This document shows positions 27,501 through 35,589 of a stretch of DNA of 64,000 bases, piece by piece. The stretch is from positions 124,001 to 188,000 of the forward strand of contig NZ_ASJD01000005.1 in the NCBI RefSeq assembly GCF_000691165.1, written 5' to 3'. The notes beneath the pieces were generated by a model that did no database searches, was not told where the DNA came from, and saw only the letters and a program-made list of their open reading frames with translations. The position numbers were made by a program, and so were the translations under genes. The first letter of the stretch is position 1. Every line of letters begins with the position of its first letter. This DNA is from Bacillus safensis FO-36b (GTDB lineage Bacteria; Bacillota; Bacilli; Bacillales; Bacillaceae).

Positions 27501-29011
27501 TCTTCTAAATCACGCTCGCGTAAAATTTCATAAATCGAGGACAACAGCTGATCGCGTGTTTGTTCGTTGTAAATAAACCCTTTTCCATATGTATGAGGCA
27601 GTTGGAAGTGCGGAAGCCATTTCATCCATTCCCAATTCTCATACTCCTGCTCATGAAAGATAAAGACAAATCTCAAATCGTGATAGCTGTGCGAGAAAGC
27701 AAGCTGTCCAACAAGCTGATGTAGCTCATTTTTCACAATCGCAGGCTTCCCAATTAATCCTGTTGGACCATCCGCAAGACCGAATGTAATCGGGACATTC
27801 TTCACTTCACGATATACTTTTTGCATGTGCTGCGTTTGTTCCATTAAGTCATCAATATCTCGATTGGCCATATCGCCGCCGCTCATCGATAATTCATAGC
27901 TTGATGGGACTGCGCCTGTTCCAAGACGCAGGTGCAAGAAGTCGTCACTCACAAGCGTCTTTTCCCAAATGCGTCCGCTGATTTCTGATGTTAAATACTT
28001 CATTTGTTCAAATGACGGATAATGATACGTCAAAATATATTGCTGGCGGTCATACAGCTCCTGCAGCTCTTTCCGCTTATTTTCTAAATAAAGAGAGTAG
28101 ACTCGCTGACGCTTCTCTTCTCGTCTTTTGCGCTGTGATTTTTCCTTAAAGTATTGAACGGACGATGTAATTAACGTCATGATAAACATCGCCATCGACA
28201 CGATAATAAAGATTCCGCGCGGCTGGATTAGGGCAACAATCCCCATCACAAGGAGCATCACAAGCGGCGGAAGGACAACAAGCCAAAGCCCTCTGCTGTT
28301 ATTTTCACTCTCCTGCGAAGGAAAGCTAAAGGATACCCTGTCATCTGGCAAATCATAAATCAAACGCGGTGTACGTCTGTATGAAGGGTATTTTTGTTTT
28401 GTTTCCGTACTTGGCGGTCTTGTTTTTTCCAAACGTGTATGAAAAGGTTCGTAAGCTGTCACCTGTAATAAATCATCGTCTTTAAATGTCACCGTCAGAA
28501 AGTTCCAGAACAGCTCATCTCCTGCATATACCTTCTCTGGACCGTGGATTTTCTTTCCGTTCACGTAAATCTTCTCGCCTTGAGGCATGACATACCATGT
28601 TCCTTCAATTTTCTCCAAAGTGAACTGGCTGGCATCTTGAAACATGGAATGGGCTTGTTCTTTCCACACATCTATCTCATCTTTCTCTTCACGTGAAAAA
28701 GACAGCTCCACTCTATTTCCTAGGTAATAAATATGTTGATCATGATGTGCATCCATTAAAATAAGTGTAAGTGAACCAAGCTGATATGGTTCATGTGGAA
28801 GTAATTTGCCCTTCTTCTCATCTCCCTGATAAATATAAAAACCATCATTCGGTTCTTCAGGAGATAAACGAATGACCCCTTCATCAAACGAAAGTGAAGG
28901 GATTGTCACCGTATGCTCTATTTCAGGTCCTATCAGAGCTTCTCGATTGAACTGTTCATCTAAACGGACAGTTTGATAATCCTCCTCATAAAAAACCCAA
29001 AGAAGACTCAA
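24536..29011 (-). CDS. yukB: Type VII secretion ATPase EssC-like (YukB)
   Basis: 1491-residue FtsK/SpoIIIE-type motor of the type VII system. Order: two N-terminal FHA-like domains (1-190), two membrane helices (about 220-290), then three ATPase domains with Walker A motifs GTTGSGKSE (about 680), GSSGYGKSL (about 1007) and GQTQRGKT (about 1292), and Walker B-like LFLISDEFAEL, FIFIVIDNFD and IVLVIDGITRF. Start TTG at 29011 lies eight bases after GAGGAGG and gives MSLLWVFYEE; the frame is open ten more codons. Single full-length ORF, as in B. subtilis. It drives YukE export. Confidence 0.96.
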   Translation of the reverse strand: MSLLWVFYEEDYQTVRLDEQFNREALIGPEIEHTVTIPSLSFDEGVIRLSPEEPNDGFYIYQGDEKKGKLLPHEPYQLGSLTLILMDAHHDQHIYYLGNRVELSFSREEKDEIDVWKEQAHSMFQDASQFTLEKIEGTWYVMPQGEKIYVNGKKIHGPEKVYAGDELFWNFLTVTFKDDDLLQVTAYEPFHTRLEKTRPPSTETKQKYPSYRRTPRLIYDLPDDRVSFSFPSQESENNSRGLWLVVLPPLVMLLVMGIVALIQPRGIFIIVSMAMFIMTLITSSVQYFKEKSQRKRREEKRQRVYSLYLENKRKELQELYDRQQYILTYHYPSFEQMKYLTSEISGRIWEKTLVSDDFLHLRLGTGAVPSSYELSMSGGDMANRDIDDLMEQTQHMQKVYREVKNVPITFGLADGPTGLIGKPAIVKNELHQLVGQLAFSHSYHDLRFVFIFHEQEYENWEWMKWLPHFQLPHTYGKGFIYNEQTRDQLLSSIYEILRERDLEEEKEKKIFTPHFVFIVTNHELIAEHVILEYLEGSRTDLGISILFAAETKESLAENISTLVRYINEEEGDILIQHKKAVRIPFQLDTHQRGDNELFARTLRTLDHQVGMTNSIPETVSFLDLFHAKQVDDIGIREKWLTSETAKSLSVPIGYKGKNDIVDLNLHEKAHGPHGLLAGTTGSGKSEFLQTYILSLAVHFHPHEVAFLLIDYKGGGMAQPFRNIPHLLGTITNIEGSKNFSERALASIKSELKKRQRLFDQYHVNHINDYTKLYKEKKAEQAMPHLFLISDEFAELKSEEPDFIRELVSAARIGRSLGVHLILATQKPGGVIDDQIWSNSRFKVALKVQDASDSKEILKNSDAASITVTGRGYLQVGNNEIYELFQSAWSGAPYMEDGYGSEDDIAIVTDTGLIPLSGVSTEPAVKKETVTEIFAVVDEIERMQQELGIEKLPSPWLPPLEERIPKTRYASSEEHVFHFALVDEPDQQSQHPLSYQMMEDGNIGIFGSSGYGKSLAATTLLMSFAERYSPEEWHAYIYDFGNGTLLPLAKLPHTADYFLMDQMRKIQKSMKRLREEVEYRKRLFRQQEMSHIKMYNALNEKKLPFIFIVIDNFDIVKDEMHDLESEFIQLSRDGQSLGIYFLITATRVNAVRQSLMNNLKTKIVHYLMDQGEAYSIIGRPKFSLEPIPGRVIINKEELYFAQMFLPVEGENDLELFEHLKQEIQLLHDRFEASEKPKPVPMLPDKLTVWELESRLDEQKPPYDIPVGLDEESVAPVYFDLKKNKHCLIIGQTQRGKTNVTKLMLDQLLVAKPEKLAVFDSIDRGLSHYAKEENIDYLETKDDITEWAEEMDRIFKVREEMYVEAVRQGETDQLSFPQIVLVIDGITRFQQTIDPRLQDQLADFMKSYAHLGFSLIASGNHTEFSKGYDALTNEIKQVRHAMLLMKKSEQNIIPLPYARQEPEIQPGFGYLVENGKEKKIQVPLCAVERKSVQ

Positions 29012-29062
29012 ACGCTCCACCTCCTCATGGGACAGCACCAACTGTCAGTTGTATCGAAAGAA

Positions 29063-30376
29063 TTATTTTTTCTCATCTTTTTTCGTCTGAGAGGTTTTCT
29101 TTTTCGCTTCAGATTCTTTCTCTTTTTTCTCTTGATCGGCTTTTGACTGCTCTTTTTGTTCAGCTGTTTCATCTGTTTGGCTTGCGTCTGAGGAGTCACT
29201 TGTGCTTGTCTCGGTTGTTTCTTTTTCTTCATATTTCGCCATTTCCTTAATGATCGGATCTAGCTGTTTTTGTTTTTCTTCAGCAGAAAGGCTGTCATCG
29301 TTTTGAATTTCATTGCGGTAGGCGACGAGTGCCGTAAATATGTACCTGTCGTCTCCAAGCACCCGTGCAATATCAAGTGCTTCCTTGCTATTGCCTTGTC
29401 CAATATGAATCCAGAATAGGAAGTATTGCGGATCTGTCTGCAATGTGTACGTTTCTGTGATTTCTTTTTTATGCTGATCAAGCAACAAACTGCCTTGGTT
29501 CGTTTGTACATACGAAATGGCCAGTTCATATTGAAGAGAGACTGGCATTTGATTGGCTGGATATTTCTCTAACGTATCCACCACTTGACTGTACTGCTTG
29601 TTGAGATAATATTTGTTTGCCTCGACGTACGCTTCTTGTTTTGGCATGGCAAAAAAGAAGGTGTAAATGGTGTACACCAATGCAGGGATTAACAGGACAA
29701 GCAGACCTAGTCCGATGTATCGCTCGATCTTCCATTTCTTTTTAGGTATGGTTAAGAGCGTTTTTTCTTTCGCATCGATTGCTTTGATCTTTTGCTCAAT
29801 CAAAGCTGACAATTCTTCCAGCGACTTCGTTTCACTAATTTCTTTTGCCAGCTCAGATAATTTCAACGTTTCATTGTAAACCGCATATTCTTGAAATTGA
29901 TATTCATGGTCGACCACTCGAAGAACAACAGCCTTGACCTCTTTTAACAGGCGATACTCATCGGTTTCATATGGCGGAATGCTTTCTTTAACCCCATAAT
30001 GCAAAAATGCAGGAGCTAAGCCTTGATGAAAAACAATGTTTTCAGGAGAAACAATAGGATGCAGCCGTTTCACATCGTGTTTAAGAACTGCATCGACAAG
30101 CTGGTATGAAAAAATCCATTTGCTTTTTTCATCCTTTGCATGGATGAAACGAAATTCCTGATAGGCAGGAGGCGGTTGTATAGAAATGATGACCTCATCT
30201 TCAGTTAATTGAATCTCTTTCTGAAATGAAGGATTGATGTCTTTGATCGGTGCCGCTTCTAAACCGTCTAAGAGTTTAATCGTCTCTTTTTGAAAAATAA
30301 AGGTATAGGTGCCTCCCTCTTTTTTCATGACTGCTTCTAATTGTTCTTCTAAATAGGAACTCTTTTTATCTGCCAT
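29063..30376 (-). CDS. yukC: Type VII secretion protein EssB-like (YukC)
   Basis: 437-residue EssB/YukC protein. Residues 1-215 form the cytoplasmic pseudokinase-type domain, a single membrane helix (YIGLGLLVLLIPALVYTIYT) lies at about 220-240, and an extracellular helical domain follows. The C-terminal 60 residues are low-complexity Lys/Glu/Ser/Thr with DSSDASQTDETAEQKEQ. In B. subtilis YukC is an essential scaffold of the channel. Start ATG follows AAAGGAC. Confidence 0.94.
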   Translation of the reverse strand: MADKKSSYLEEQLEAVMKKEGGTYTFIFQKETIKLLDGLEAAPIKDINPSFQKEIQLTEDEVIISIQPPPAYQEFRFIHAKDEKSKWIFSYQLVDAVLKHDVKRLHPIVSPENIVFHQGLAPAFLHYGVKESIPPYETDEYRLLKEVKAVVLRVVDHEYQFQEYAVYNETLKLSELAKEISETKSLEELSALIEQKIKAIDAKEKTLLTIPKKKWKIERYIGLGLLVLLIPALVYTIYTFFFAMPKQEAYVEANKYYLNKQYSQVVDTLEKYPANQMPVSLQYELAISYVQTNQGSLLLDQHKKEITETYTLQTDPQYFLFWIHIGQGNSKEALDIARVLGDDRYIFTALVAYRNEIQNDDSLSAEEKQKQLDPIIKEMAKYEEKETTETSTSDSSDASQTDETAEQKEQSKADQEKKEKESEAKKKTSQTKKDEKK

Positions 30377-30390
30377 TTACAAAAGTCCTT

Positions 30391-30630
30391 TCATAGTATT
30401 TCCAGCCTGTCTCCTGTGGTAATTCCACAGTCTGACAGCTTATATTCGCCTGAAAACACAGCTTTCTTATTGACTACTCGCACCCATCCGCCTTCTCGCT
30501 TTGGAAGTGAGATTTGTTTTGCCTGCCAGGCGATATGGATGACTTGTTTAATATGTAAATAATTTGATAGTCTCAAATCAAACACACTGCCATCATAATT
30601 TTTTAAGTCGATGGTAATATCGATATACAC
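30391..30630 (-). CDS. yukD: Ubiquitin-like protein YukD
   Basis: 79-residue ubiquitin-fold protein (YIDITIDLKNYDGSVFDLRL start, CGITTGDRLEIL end) required for type VII secretion in B. subtilis; the beta-grasp fold is known from the B. subtilis structure. The start is GTG at 30630, preceded by GTGAGGTGG; the longer frame to 30702 reads through the upstream hairpin. No C-terminal Gly-Gly, so no classical conjugation is expected. Confidence 0.93.
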   Translation of the reverse strand: MYIDITIDLKNYDGSVFDLRLSNYLHIKQVIHIAWQAKQISLPKREGGWVRVVNKKAVFSGEYKLSDCGITTGDRLEIL

Positions 30631-30656
30631 AAATTTCCACCTCACAAAATAGAAAG

Positions 30657-30687
30657 AGCGCCGGCATCCATTGACAGACTCGGCGCT
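30657..30687 (-). terminator. Attenuator-like hairpin between yukE and yukD
   Basis: GC-rich stem AGCGCCG / CGGCGCT with a 17-base loop followed by CTTTCTATTTT on the minus strand. It lies between the abundant substrate gene yukE and the channel genes and could lower their expression relative to yukE, or protect the yukE 3' end. Confidence 0.65.
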
Positions 30688-30725
30688 TTTTCTGCATTTC
30701 ACACTTAGAAAGGAAATCCCTTTGA

Positions 30726-31019
30726 TTAGCCGCGAATTTGGCTTGCGATGTCTTGGTCAGTGCTTTCAAGTGTATTTGCCGTTTGATCAAGCTGATTGCT
30801 GACATCTGTTAATAGATCAGACATTTTGATAAAAGAAGGCTTAAGCTGCTCGTATTGATCAGCAAATGCTTCACTAGAAGCACCTTCCCACATTCCTTTT
30901 AAATCAGAGATCATTCTATTTAGACGATCAACTTGGTTTAACACTTCTTGACTTTCAACACCATATTGCTTAGCGGTCGCTCTTAGTTCTTCTGGGGTTA
31001 CGCGAATAATTCCTGACAT
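30726..31019 (-). CDS. yukE: WXG100 type VII secretion substrate YukE
   Basis: 97-residue WXG100 protein: two helices around the WEG turn (LKGMWEGASSEAFADQYEQL) and the C-terminal YxxxD/E-like signal region. It is exported as a dimer by the YukBCD-YueBC machine. Start ATG at 31019 (MSGIIRV) is 11 bases after GGGAGG; the upstream in-frame ATG at 31028 is too close to that site. First gene of the operon with its promoter at 31087-31116. Confidence 0.96.
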   Translation of the reverse strand: MSGIIRVTPEELRATAKQYGVESQEVLNQVDRLNRMISDLKGMWEGASSEAFADQYEQLKPSFIKMSDLLTDVSNQLDQTANTLESTDQDIASQIRG

Positions 31020-31086
31020 ATTCCTCATTACCTCCCGTGCATAGCCGCCATATAATGGGCTAATCCACTTATTTTTTGACGTTATT

Positions 31087-31116
31087 ATTATAAAAACAGA
31101 AATGATACACAGTCAA
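31087..31116 (-). promoter_or_regulatory. Promoter of the yukE-yueC operon
   Basis: Minus strand TTGACT, 18-base spacer, TATAAT, about 68 bp ahead of the yukE start. Good sigma-A match. In B. subtilis the operon also needs DegU~P; no DegU site was defined here. Confidence 0.75.
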
Positions 31117-31425
31117 ACAAATCTGTTTTTATTTTACAAAATGAGTCTATAGAATTACTGTTTTTTCGCTTTTTATCTAGTATTTAACAGTTTTTTGGTC
31201 ATATATTCTTAATAAGTATGCACCTGCTTCGGTGGACCTTTCCGCCTATTGATTTTTTACTACGTTATTATTGTACTATTTCTTTTTCAGCGTGCTTCAA
31301 CATCCATTTGCTTGCTTCTCACACTTTTTGTTTTTTTAAGTTTATGGCAGTTTTTTGTTGATTTACGTACCTCATTCTCTTCATAATGTAAGTACGTGAA
31401 ATATTCGAAAAAGCAGGGGTTTTTT
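31117..31425. other. yukE-adeR divergent intergenic region
   Basis: AT-rich non-coding DNA with long T tracts between the yuk promoter and adeR. No gene-like frame was seen. The adeR ribosome site (AGGGG) lies at the right end. DegU prefers AT-rich tracts of this kind, but no site can be fixed by eye. Confidence 0.35.
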
Positions 31426-32655
31426 ATGACAAAAAAGACAGATCCGTTTAAGTATAGTCTTGATCGTTTAGAGGATGTGGCAGACCAAATTAGTGATGTG
31501 CTCAATTGCCCTATTACTATAGAAGATACTCATCATCGATTATTGGCATATAGCACACACAATGATTTTACTGATCCCGCCAGAACTTCAACCATTATCT
31601 CCCGCCGGGTACCGGAAAAAGTCATTAATCGGCTTTGGAAGGACGGCATCATTCCTACACTCCTTAAAACAGACGAACCGCTTCGTGTCCCTCAAATTGC
31701 AGAGGTGGGTTTATCTAGCAGGGTCGCCATTTCGATCTGGAAGGACAAAGAAGTGCTCGGATTTATTTGGGCGATTGAATCCGCACAGCCTTTTTCAGAA
31801 GAAGAAATGGACCTTCTCAAAATGGCAGCGCATGCCGTGAAAAACAAATTACTCAATTTACAAATTCGAAAAACGAAAACAGAAGAACGTAATCAGGAGC
31901 TTTTCTGGAAGATGCTCACGGGTCATATTCATGAAAAGGATGAGATGCTTGACCTATTTTTAAGGCTTGGCATCAGATGTCCAGACACATATGCCATCAT
32001 CATCTTCCGTCTTCGTGACGAACTCACAGAGGAGACAGAAAAAAAGCTGTCCTATCTGCTTGAAACAACACAGCAAGTTCAGGTACTGTTAACGACTGTT
32101 GATTTTCACGAATTCATTATTCTTGTCTCACCAAAAACAGAACATCCGCTTCAAGATATTAAACAATTCACAAGCGGCATGCTGCAGCAGCTTGCGGACC
32201 GGTATCATATTCAGCATGTTCAGGCAGCAATTGGAGGAATTTACGATAACATCTCTCATATTCAGCCTTCCTATAAAGAAGCACTGGCTGTATTAAAAAC
32301 GAAAGAACGCTTTCCAGTTGAAACAGAACGTTTAAACAGCTTTTCTGAACTAGGCATTTATCAATATCTTGATGTGCTTGCTGAGAAGCGAAAGGGATCT
32401 TCTTACTCTAGTTACTCTTTATCAAAGCTGGAGGATTACGACCTAAGGCATCATTCCAATCTTGTCGAAACCCTTGAGCGGTTTATTGACTGTGACAGCA
32501 ATGCCAATATTGCCGCAAAGCAATTAAACATCCACATCAATACCTTAAATTATCGATTAAAACGGATTACAGACATCGCAGAAATTGATTTAAAAAACAT
32601 GAATGAGAAAATGACCATCTACCTTGATATGAAGCTAAAAAACGTCCATTTGTGA
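31426..32655 (+). CDS. adeR: PucR-type activator of ald
   Basis: 409-residue PucR/CdaR-family activator. The N-terminal GAF-like sensory region (about 1-150) contains DPFKYSLDRLEDVADQIS and RVAISIWKDKEVLGFIWAIE; the C-terminal PucR helix-turn-helix is LVETLERFIDCDSNANIAAK to HINTLNYRLKRI. In B. subtilis AdeR activates ald in response to alanine. Start ATG at 31426 follows AGGGG by six bases; the ATG at 31396 has no ribosome site. Same strand as ald, 110 bp upstream. Confidence 0.93.
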   Translation: MTKKTDPFKYSLDRLEDVADQISDVLNCPITIEDTHHRLLAYSTHNDFTDPARTSTIISRRVPEKVINRLWKDGIIPTLLKTDEPLRVPQIAEVGLSSRVAISIWKDKEVLGFIWAIESAQPFSEEEMDLLKMAAHAVKNKLLNLQIRKTKTEERNQELFWKMLTGHIHEKDEMLDLFLRLGIRCPDTYAIIIFRLRDELTEETEKKLSYLLETTQQVQVLLTTVDFHEFIILVSPKTEHPLQDIKQFTSGMLQQLADRYHIQHVQAAIGGIYDNISHIQPSYKEALAVLKTKERFPVETERLNSFSELGIYQYLDVLAEKRKGSSYSSYSLSKLEDYDLRHHSNLVETLERFIDCDSNANIAAKQLNIHINTLNYRLKRITDIAEIDLKNMNEKMTIYLDMKLKNVHL

Positions 32656-32683
32656 AATTTCACAAAGAGGCGTTTTTTTATTT
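32640..32683 (+). terminator. Imperfect terminator after adeR
   Basis: Palindrome AACG...TTTGTGAAATTTCACAAA...CGTT followed by T7 overlaps the adeR stop. The stem has internal mismatches, so read-through into ald is possible. Confidence 0.6.
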
Positions 32684-32765
32684 TTTATTTCAACCGAAGA
32701 ATTTTCTAAACTTTCCGGATACACTAGACATACAATATCAATAGATAAGCATAGGAGGAATAAAC

Positions 32766-33902
32766 ATGATCATCGGCATTCCGAAAGAAATTAAGAACAA
32801 TGAAAACCGAGTGGCTTTAACACCAGGAGCAGCTTCTCAATTGCTTTCAGCTGGACATCAGATTTTAATTGAAACAAACGCTGGTTTTGGAAGCGGATTC
32901 ACTGATGACGATTATGTATCTGTTGGTGCAGAGATTCTTGATCAGGCGAAAGATGTATGGGCATCTTCTGATATGATCATGAAAGTAAAAGAACCATTAC
33001 CTGAGGAATATCCTTATTTCAGAGAAGGACTCATCTTATTTACGTACCTGCATCTAGCCGCAGAGCCCTCCTTGGCTGAAGCATTAAAACAAAAAGGCGT
33101 TACAGCCATTGCTTACGAAACAGTAACGGACGGAAAATCACTCCCTCTTCTCACACCTATGTCTGAAGTAGCAGGCAGAATGGCCGCTCAAATTGGTGCA
33201 CAATTTTTAGAAAAGCCAAAAGGCGGAAAAGGTATTTTACTTGCAGGGGTACCAGGGGTATCAAGAGGAAAGGTCACCATTATTGGCGGCGGTGTTGTTG
33301 GAACAAACGCAGCGAAAATGGCGATCGGACTTGGCGCAGATGTCACCCTGATTGATGTAAACGCAGAACGCCTGCGTCAGCTGGACGACCAATTTGGCCA
33401 TCAAATGAAAACGTTAATGTCCAATCCTGTCAACATTGCAGATTCAGTCAGTGAAGCTGATCTTCTCATTTGTGCTGTGCTGATTCCTGGTGCCAAAGCA
33501 CCGACGCTAGTGACAGAAGAAATGGTGAAACAAATGAAGCCTGGTTCTGTCATTGTGGATGTAGCGATTGATCAAGGCGGCATTGTCGAAACCATTGATC
33601 ATATCACAACCCATGACCAGCCTACTTATGAAAAACATGGCATATTACACTATGCTGTCGCCAACATGCCAGGCGCCGTTCCGCGGACATCAACTGTTGC
33701 GTTAACGAATGTCACTGTTCCATATGCGCTGCAAATTGCGAATAAAGGCGCTGCAAAAGCCATTAGAGAAAACAATGCCATCGCAGAAGGTGTCAATGTC
33801 ATGAACGGACATATCACGTACGAAGCGGTCGCTCGTGATCTCGGCTATGATTACGTACCTGTCAGCAAAGCCATCGATGCCACTTTTATGACCGAAGCTT
33901 AA
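32766..33902 (+). CDS. ald: Alanine dehydrogenase
   Basis: 378-residue NAD-dependent L-alanine dehydrogenase (alanine to pyruvate and ammonium), used for growth on alanine and needed for normal sporulation in B. subtilis. N-terminal [18 protein letters not shown] with substrate-binding Arg15, Lys in [13 protein letters not shown], catalytic His in TYLHLAAEP and the nucleotide fold [19 protein letters not shown] are all present. Start follows TAGGAGG. A TACAAT -10 (32731-32736) without a clear -35 precedes it, fitting AdeR-dependent activation. Confidence 0.97.
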   Translation: MIIGIPKEIKNNENRVALTPGAASQLLSAGHQILIETNAGFGSGFTDDDYVSVGAEILDQAKDVWASSDMIMKVKEPLPEEYPYFREGLILFTYLHLAAEPSLAEALKQKGVTAIAYETVTDGKSLPLLTPMSEVAGRMAAQIGAQFLEKPKGGKGILLAGVPGVSRGKVTIIGGGVVGTNAAKMAIGLGADVTLIDVNAERLRQLDDQFGHQMKTLMSNPVNIADSVSEADLLICAVLIPGAKAPTLVTEEMVKQMKPGSVIVDVAIDQGGIVETIDHITTHDQPTYEKHGILHYAVANMPGAVPRTSTVALTNVTVPYALQIANKGAAKAIRENNAIAEGVNVMNGHITYEAVARDLGYDYVPVSKAIDATFMTEA

Positions 33903-33907
33903 TCAGC

Positions 33908-33935
33908 AACCCGCCCTATTCATGGGCGGGTTTTA
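33908..33935 (+). terminator. ald terminator
   Basis: Stem AACCCGCCC / GGGCGGGTT with seven-base loop, then TTTATT. Confidence 0.92.
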
Positions 33936-33966
33936 TTGTTAACCTAAAATAAAAACAAGTTGACAA
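33936..33966 (+). promoter_or_regulatory. Putative BirA operator of bioY
   Basis: Inverted repeat TTGTTAAC-N15-GTTGACAA (7 of 8 symmetric positions) matches the Firmicute BirA operator layout (GTTAAC arms about 15 bases apart). The right arm contains the -35 TTGACA of the bioY promoter (33960-33965; -10 TAATCT at 33983-33988, 17-base spacer), so holo-BirA would block transcription when biotin is plentiful. Confidence 0.8.
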
Positions 33967-34018
33967 AAATCCTTCTTCCCCTTAATCTATTTGTACAGAT
34001 AAGACAGGGGGAAACATC

Positions 34019-34615
34019 ATGCAAAAGAAGACAAGAACTGCTGACTTTGTGCTAGTGGGAATGTTTGCTGCACTCATGGCTATCGGAGCCAATATCACAT
34101 CCATTGTGCCGTTTTTACAGGTCGGCGGAATTCCACTTACGATGCAGCCGTTTTTTTGTGTGCTTGCTGGTCTCTTACTCGGCAGACGGCTTGGCGCATT
34201 AGCTATGATTGTCTATGCCTTGGTCGGAATTGCTGGTGCACCTGTATTCGCCCAGTTCTCTGCGGGCTTTGGGGTCATTTTAGGCAAAAGCGGCGGCTTT
34301 GTATTATCGTACATCCCTGCTGCCTGGCTTGCCGGATTCATTCTAGAAAAAAGAAAAAACCCTGGCTTTGGCCGCTTTTTGCTTGCAGCCATTGCGGGTA
34401 CGACCGTGATGTATGTGATCGGAACCACCTATACATACCTCGCATTAAATGTATGGCTCAATGCACCGATTTCCTATCAAACCACGTGGTTCTTTATGAT
34501 CTGGTTTATGGTAAAAGACTACGCATTGACGATATTACTTGCGATGCTGGCACCTAAAATTTATCGCTCTGTTTCCAAAGCCACATCCTTTCGAAAACAA
34601 GAAGCTGTATCATAG
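34019..34615 (+). CDS. bioY: Biotin transporter substrate-binding subunit BioY
   Basis: 198-residue BioY S-component of an ECF transporter with six predicted helices. The signature GGIPLTMQPFFCVLAGLLLG and LGKSGGFVLSYIPAAWLAG match the family. It lacks a linked BioMN and would share the general EcfAA'T module. Starts after GGGGGAAACATC. Orthologous position to B. subtilis yuiG. Expression is probably biotin-repressed through the operator at 33936. Confidence 0.94.
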   Translation: MQKKTRTADFVLVGMFAALMAIGANITSIVPFLQVGGIPLTMQPFFCVLAGLLLGRRLGALAMIVYALVGIAGAPVFAQFSAGFGVILGKSGGFVLSYIPAAWLAGFILEKRKNPGFGRFLLAAIAGTTVMYVIGTTYTYLALNVWLNAPISYQTTWFFMIWFMVKDYALTILLAMLAPKIYRSVSKATSFRKQEAVS

Positions 34616-34648
34616 AAAAAAGAGCCTGTCTTCATTCAGGCTCTTTTT
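34616..34648. terminator. Bidirectional terminator bioY / spo0M
   Basis: Stem AAAAAGAGCCTG / CAGGCTCTTTTT with nine-base loop between convergent genes. Confidence 0.93.
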
Positions 34649-34653
34649 CATCA

Positions 34654-35430
34654 TTACTCAGCGTATTGGTCTATGATTTCTTCCAGCATTCCTTCAAGCA
34701 CTTCTACATCTTCAAGATCTGATGGACTGAAGCGGTAGCGTACAAGCTGTTCTCCATCATTATACATCTCCTCAAGCCAGCCTCTCAGGCCTCTTGCTCT
34801 ACGGTCGACTTCGAAAACAATGTCTAATCCGCCTTCATCTATCAGAAAAATCAGCTCTAACTCATCAAGCATATAGCGATAGTAGTCTGATGTCGGAATG
34901 AACTCGAATTCTTGGACGAATGGCAGGCGCCGCTGGAAGTAAGGTGCTTGCTCACAGTCTGCTTCGTTCAGGTGGAAACCTAGATTGCTAGTGGCTTCCA
35001 GCACATTTTTCACCCAAGGATGTGCTTCAACGAAAATACGGTCATAGTCAGATTTATCGATTCCGCCTTGGATATCAAGGTCTGTCATTACTGCAATTTC
35101 TACTTTTCCGATCGTCATCGGAGTATCGATAGGAAGAATAAATGAAAACGGAAATTCATGCTTTTCTCCAGGCTGGATGGTAAAAGAATCCGTCACCCGT
35201 AAAGTAAAGATATTCACATATTTTCTATGCTCTTCATCATCTTTCACAATCACATACTGTGTTTGAATCTTGACATTGATATAACGGATGTCCTGAGCAA
35301 TTTTCCCACCCTTTACATGGACAGTTCCCGTTACTTCTTGTCCTGGATAATAAGCGTTTTTCTCTAAAATGGTATCTACCTTTGCCGCACCAATTCCTGC
35401 ACTTGCCGCTAGCTTTTTAAAAAATGACAT
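34654..35430 (-). CDS. spo0M: Sporulation-control protein Spo0M
   Basis: 258-residue Spo0M (SpoOM/arrestin-like) protein. Begins MSFFKKLAASAGIGAAKVDT; the N-terminal two thirds is an arrestin-like beta-sandwich (YYPGQEVTGTVHVKGG, QPGEKHEFPFSFILP), followed by a C-terminal region DYYRYMLDELE. It affects sporulation stage 0 and, in B. subtilis, cytoskeletal or division functions. Start ATG at 35430 follows GGGGAAG; the ATG at 35463 gives an unlikely 11-residue extension. Convergent with bioY. Confidence 0.93.
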   Translation of the reverse strand: MSFFKKLAASAGIGAAKVDTILEKNAYYPGQEVTGTVHVKGGKIAQDIRYINVKIQTQYVIVKDDEEHRKYVNIFTLRVTDSFTIQPGEKHEFPFSFILPIDTPMTIGKVEIAVMTDLDIQGGIDKSDYDRIFVEAHPWVKNVLEATSNLGFHLNEADCEQAPYFQRRLPFVQEFEFIPTSDYYRYMLDELELIFLIDEGGLDIVFEVDRRARGLRGWLEEMYNDGEQLVRYRFSPSDLEDVEVLEGMLEEIIDQYAE

Positions 35431-35539
35431 GTCCCATCTTCCCCTTTTCATTTTTATCAGCATATATACGTAAGATAGAGGAAGAAAGATTCATTTAATT
35501 CATACTTTTGTCCTAATTATTTTTTCATCTGCGAACAAC

Positions 35540-35584
35540 AAAAAAGCTTATAGAAAAAACATCATCGTTTTCTCTACAAGCTTT
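35540..35584 (-). terminator. yuiF terminator
   Basis: Long near-perfect stem AAGCTTGTAGAGAAAAC / GTTTTTTCTATAAGCTT with a T run on the minus strand. Confidence 0.9.
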
Positions 35585-35589
35585 TCATC

